DNA of 64,000 nt from Sipunculus nudus (taxonomy: Eukaryota > Annelida > Sipuncula > Golfingiida > Sipunculidae). The notes beneath the pieces are model-generated. The model had not been told where the DNA came from. It did not search any database and worked only from the letters and a program-made list of their open reading frames with translations. The position numbers and the translations under genes were made by a program. Location of the stretch: positions 20,161,714-20,225,713 of the forward strand of contig CM049320.1 of NCBI GenBank assembly GCA_026874595.1, written 5' to 3'. Positions 61,150 through 64,000 of the stretch are shown here, piece by piece. Every line of letters begins with the position of its first letter. Positions within the stretch are counted from its first letter, which is position 1.

Positions 61150-62883
61150 AATTGTACACACACAATCATGAAATAGATGTAACTTACAGAGCAGCCTGCT
61201 CACTGTCACCTATAGATTCTGGCTGGTACGGGAGGCCGCCATGGTCACACAAAAGTTCTCTGACATTAACAGCAAACACAGGTGTGTTGTTCAATGGGTC
61301 TCTGCAAATTAGATATAACAATAGTGGCAGATGTCTTGTAGATGAGTAATGTTAGTGTATTTCTTACTTGCACTGATGAGAGTAATATACATTTCTGTAC
61401 CTGTAACAGCCATAACAGCAAAATTATATTTTACCTTAATATAATGACTACGGACAATGCCATCACCAATGACAGACCAAACACTGCATCCTCCCAAAAC
61501 ATAATACATGTAACTTCGTTACTTTGGCATGTGCAGAGGAAAATATGAATGAATGCTGGTTGTTCTCACTTTATAAACCGTCTCCACTCTTCTAAGAAAC
61601 TTGTCGGGATAACGTTGAGTTGGCTGACCCCTTTGTTCCACGCAGCACGGTGGCGATCAAAGTAGAGGTCACTGAGTGCACTTTTCTGCTCTGTGGCCAT
61701 CTGTTTGTACAGCTCCCTTGTGGGTTCCTCTTTGGCATCTAAGTCCTACAAATGTAAATTATATATGCAACTGGGACAAATTTAGGGTCGTGCAATGGTC
61801 AAAGAGATATTATGTTTGTCACAAGGTTAAGTTTACTAAAGGGAATCACTGTTATATAAATTTTATTTGAAGCCACTCAGTTTTAAATGTCACAAGCAGT
61901 GTTTCAGAGAATACTTATAAATCATGTATGCACTTAAGGGTCAAAGTGCAAGTGGGACTTAGGTAGGTCCCGCTACCTTCCACCCTGCTGATCCTTCAAT
62001 CAAATTAACAGCAATACTCTGTTCCTCCAACCTATGTCTACTTGATTTTCACAGATAATCTTCTCAAAATTTATATTTTTCATTGGTTTCAAAGAAAGCA
62101 GCTTTTGGTGGTGATGACCTAACAAGGAAACTTTAAAGAGTATCAAGATTCACATATTTTGGATTCTTTCCAATTATATGACAGATAAGCTGTGTCCCTG
62201 AATGAGTGGTCATGTATTTTAGGCTTGTCTTTTTTTTTGAGTGTTTACATGACATCACACAATCAGCAGCTGTCAACTGAGGCTGTTTTTGCATGTGACC
62301 AATAACTTGGACCTCCCATAGGTGGGGCTGATATGTTGTAAAATGTAGACTGATTTTCTTTCAGATTTTACAATATTTCTGTTTCTTAAATATTCTGTTA
62401 GGGAGGTGCATATTTATCTTGCTGAAGCAAGACCCATTAATCTTCTATGCCTATTATTATTTTCTCCCGCAAACTGTACCTAATAACAATTTCCCAAACA
62501 AATACTGGTGGACAAGAAGGGGATGGAACAGACCATAGTAATGCATAATCAATCAAGGTCTATTACGATACTTACTGCACATATTGAAGCTCCCACAAAC
62601 ACCAATTTGTAATCCCTGAATGTGTTTTGCAATACATGTTAATTTAGTGCTTGGCAAGACCTCACATTACCCTTCCTAGGTATAGTCAATGTGTATTCAA
62701 TAACTGTAAAATGAAATAAGCTAGCAGACTGCCCCTAACGAGACTAACTCCAACTCACTTGGCATGCTAGACAGGGGGGAGAATCTGCAGGAAATTCTGG
62801 TGCTGACGGGAAGTATCTCTTTAGCATATGCCATATCTCAGCTGGAATCAGCCGACGACAGGTACTGTCCACAGCCAGTCCAT
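51915..62883 (-). CDS. USP48: USP48-like ubiquitin carboxyl-terminal hydrolase, 3' part
   Basis: Nine exons join in frame: 62883-62759, 61745-61570, 61301-61188, 60736-60615, 60076-59886, 54721-54566, 53733-53605, 52638-52590 and 51967-51915 (stop TGA), giving about 370 residues. Recognisable blocks are SFLEEWRRFIK, DPLNNTPVFAVN and CDHGGLPYQP (DUSP region), PEEWQKMITFWPSDNEIALY, CDECLLAQQAAEFESLLNY, RRMRGEKEILVSSDQSLKDL with DQRLMLNGKEI (C-terminal ubiquitin-like domain), and the ending PEEGFRGTGLLG typical of USP48. The peptidase domain must lie beyond 64 kb, so the gene is partial here. Family knowledge: USP48 removes ubiquitin from nuclear substrates, including histone H2A and NF-kB subunits. 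No frame breaks are seen. One intron is 5.2 kb and full of repeats; the rest are about 0.4-1 kb. Confidence 0.9.
52255..52456. repeat. Single-unit copy of the 155-bp 'GACAGACA' family
   Basis: One unit (ACTCCAAAACCAATCCC... GATAATATTTAG... CGCACAGAAACGAAAA) is followed by the shared 3' end CAATGTCCCCCG.TTCCGGAAAGCTGGGGACAAAA. It lies in a USP48 intron. The same 3' end closes the long array at 57.44 kb. Confidence 0.7.
53935..54075. repeat. 17-18 bp tandem repeat TTTCACAGTGAGTTTGCC
   Basis: Seven or eight direct copies with small changes lie in a USP48 intron. The open frame across it is the repeat in translation. Confidence 0.8.
55545..57443. mobile_element. Array of about eleven 155-bp units, 'GACAGACA' family
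   Basis: Units of about 150-165 bp share GAAGCCAGACACTCCAAAAC, CAATCCCAACCAAGGTA, CACTGACCAAAATTTGAATG and a GACAGACAGACA run. The array ends in CAATGTCCCCCGCATCCGCG and GGGGACAATAAG, able to fold as CCCC..GGGG. A 296-codon minus-strand frame spans it but is a translated repeat, not a gene. It lies in the 5.2-kb USP48 intron. The single-unit copy at 52.26 kb has the same end, which suggests a mobile unit whose core expanded. Confidence 0.7.
57461..58920. mobile_element. 'GTAGTCG' hairpin-family element 2 (pearl-like)
   Basis: Same ends as 49267-50529 (CTAGAATACGGGTAGTC... and ...TTTTGGCGGATACAA) with a core of about eight half-units carrying GGTGGCGCCACC variants and GTCAAACCACTGCAGAGATATGAG-like phrases. 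The GGCGGTGGCGGCGG run before the 3' hairpin is also shared. It starts 18 bases after the preceding array in the same USP48 intron. Confidence 0.65.
58921..59885. other. Non-coding end of the 5.2-kb USP48 intron
   Basis: Apart from the acceptor-side repeat elements already listed, no exon, repeat array or RNA gene is recognised here. The flanking USP48 exons are both phase 0, so no missing exon is required. Confidence 0.5.
61087..61150. repeat. CT / TA microsatellite in a USP48 intron
   Basis: About 11 CT units run into an interrupted TA run, ending 38 bases before the donor site of the 61188-61301 exon. Confidence 0.9.
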
Positions 62884-63284
62884 CTGAAATGTAGTTTTCA
62901 TTTTACGCTGGGAAAATGTTAAGGTTTATATGACAGTCACAGGATGCCCCTGTGAAAAGATCCAACTTTAAACACTGTATACTATCTCTTTTTGGTTGTG
63001 CCTAACTGCTCATGCTGTCACCTCATTAAAGGTATATGTCGAGGTGGGGGTTTATATATAATATCACCAACGATGTCAGTCTCATCTGACTTTACAGTTT
63101 GCCTTCTTGGTCTTTCAGGCCTGTTCATTCTTGCAGCTTTTCTAAGCTCCCTGGGGAGCATACAACCCAAGCAAACATATCAGGAGCTAGAAGGTTATTT
63201 TGTTCTACATTTGCCTTCCTCCCATGACCAGTACCCATTCACTCCTGGGTCATGAGAGCGCACCCTTGTGGTAAAGACTATGCT
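62884..63284. other. USP48 intron, no exon recognised
   Basis: The next upstream USP48 exon is not seen before the window ends. The open plus-strand frame at 62992-63255 has no domain signature and lies next to a SINE-like segment, so it is not called. Confidence 0.4.
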
Positions 63285-63368
63285 GCAGATGGCGGTCAGA
63301 TCGTGACGGGAACCCACAATCTTGCAGTCACAAGTCCAGCGCCCTTACCATTATGTTACCACACTCAA
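63285..63368 (-). repeat. tRNA-derived SINE segment
   Basis: Minus-strand GTGGTAACATAATGGTAAGG resembles an A-box region. It is followed by GCGCTGGACTTGTGACTGC (anticodon-arm-like) and GTGGGTTCCCGTCACGA (B-box-like). Spacing fits a tRNA-derived SINE head. The body and tail were not delimited. Confidence 0.5.
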
Positions 63369-63673
63369 CCACACGTTAAAATTACAGGTCGTAATAAAAC
63401 ATGAAGTATTGTGGATTATCTTTTACATTGTGTATATTTAGATATCACTTTCAATACAGTAGTTTAAATTGAAATTCAAATAGATGTTCTGTTTCCATAT
63501 AAGGCACACCTTTTGACACACAAAAACTGGCACCCTAAACTGAAAATCGTAGGACTTTTAGCCAAATCAAAAAGTGCTACATCATCATATGCATAATTGC
63601 ATGAATCACAGACTTCAAAAAGTTTGTCACAGAAATGGTAAAAAAATAAAAAGATAAAAAATATAAGTAATAA

Positions 63674-64000
63674 CTAGATGTGTCGGAACGACACGAATGC
63701 CCCCGCCTTGGGCAAATTAGAAACAATTATAAAATTTGGAAAATCTTTTAAGTTCAGGAGGTGTCGTATGGTCAAAAGTAGGTCGACAAGGGCAAAATGC
63801 AAACTCGATCTGTAACGGGTCATTATCAAGCAACACACCAAAAATCATGCCAGTATATGCAGGCATTGTGAAAAAAAAGTCCATACATGTGCACCTTTTT
63901 ATGAAATTTTCTATGTTAGAGCACCGTCAAACGGTCAAAAATAGGTCAACTGGGACAAAACATGAACTTGTTCTGTAACTGGTCATTATTTGCCCACACA
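63674..64000. mobile_element. 'GTGTCGG' hairpin-family element, cut by window end
   Basis: Starts CTAGATGTGTCGGAACGACAC, in which GTGTCG and CGACAC fold around GAA, then ATGCCCCCGCC. The core begins with two related phrases about 170 bases apart (GTAGGTCGACAAGGGCAAAA and ATAGGTCAACTGGGACAAAA, each followed by TGTAAC.GGTCATTAT). The CTAGA start is shared with the GTAGTCG family. The right end is outside the window. Confidence 0.55.

Noticed and set aside
62992-63255. 87-codon plus-strand frame beside the SINE
   Set aside because: No recognisable domain and no splice support. It lies in a USP48 intron on the opposite strand, next to a tRNA-derived repeat.

Overview
This is eukaryotic nuclear DNA, AT-rich and mostly non-coding. 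Introns follow GT-AG, exons are short, and repeats are abundant: AT-rich microsatellites, long poly-G runs, and mobile elements built from tandem cores between hairpin ends. C-type lectin-like domains (CTLDs) and 'pearl'-style elements point to a marine invertebrate, most likely a bivalve mollusc. That assignment is inference. Bacterial-style operons and ribosome binding sites do not apply, and few of the open reading frames of 60-130 codons are genes. All exon structures below were assembled by hand from splice sites, phase and domain logic, not from transcripts.

Layout. (1) 1-4.2 kb: mostly non-coding, with a minisatellite and a broken plus-strand CTLD pseudogene. (2) 4.25-9.24 kb, minus strand: a complete-looking gene for a 417-residue type I membrane receptor, with signal peptide, two CTLDs, one membrane helix and a proline-rich cytoplasmic tail. 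(3) A large direct tandem duplication: unit 1 about 4.66-21.15 kb, unit 2 about 21.20-48.80 kb. The breakpoint lies in the last intron of the lectin gene, so copy 2 (21.5-25.8 kb, minus strand) has both CTLDs but no tail exon. It also carries a one-base nonsense codon inside the membrane helix, giving a predicted 284-residue tailless product that ends in a bare hydrophobic segment. (4) Both units hold, further along, a decayed minus-strand copy of a multi-copy invertebrate protein family (motifs HEQNNA..KGDGG, HEEA[D/E]TR, DWGW). (5) Unit 2 is longer because of insertions: a 2,066-bp hAT-type element with a perfect 8-bp target duplication and an empty paralogous site in unit 1, a degraded L1/Tx1-like LINE, and two elements of a 'GCTCAGCT' hairpin family. 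(6) 49-64 kb: the 3' part of a USP48-like deubiquitinase gene on the minus strand (nine exons, 51.9-62.9 kb; the catalytic part lies beyond the window). Its introns are loaded with hairpin-ended tandem-core elements, and a further family runs off the right edge.

The most interesting biology is the lectin pair: a putative signalling receptor beside a tailless paralogue made by partial gene duplication plus a nonsense change. This resembles a decoy, secreted or lipid-anchored receptor in the making. The second theme is at least four unrelated-looking repeat families sharing one architecture (hairpin, tandem core, hairpin) packed into 41-64 kb.
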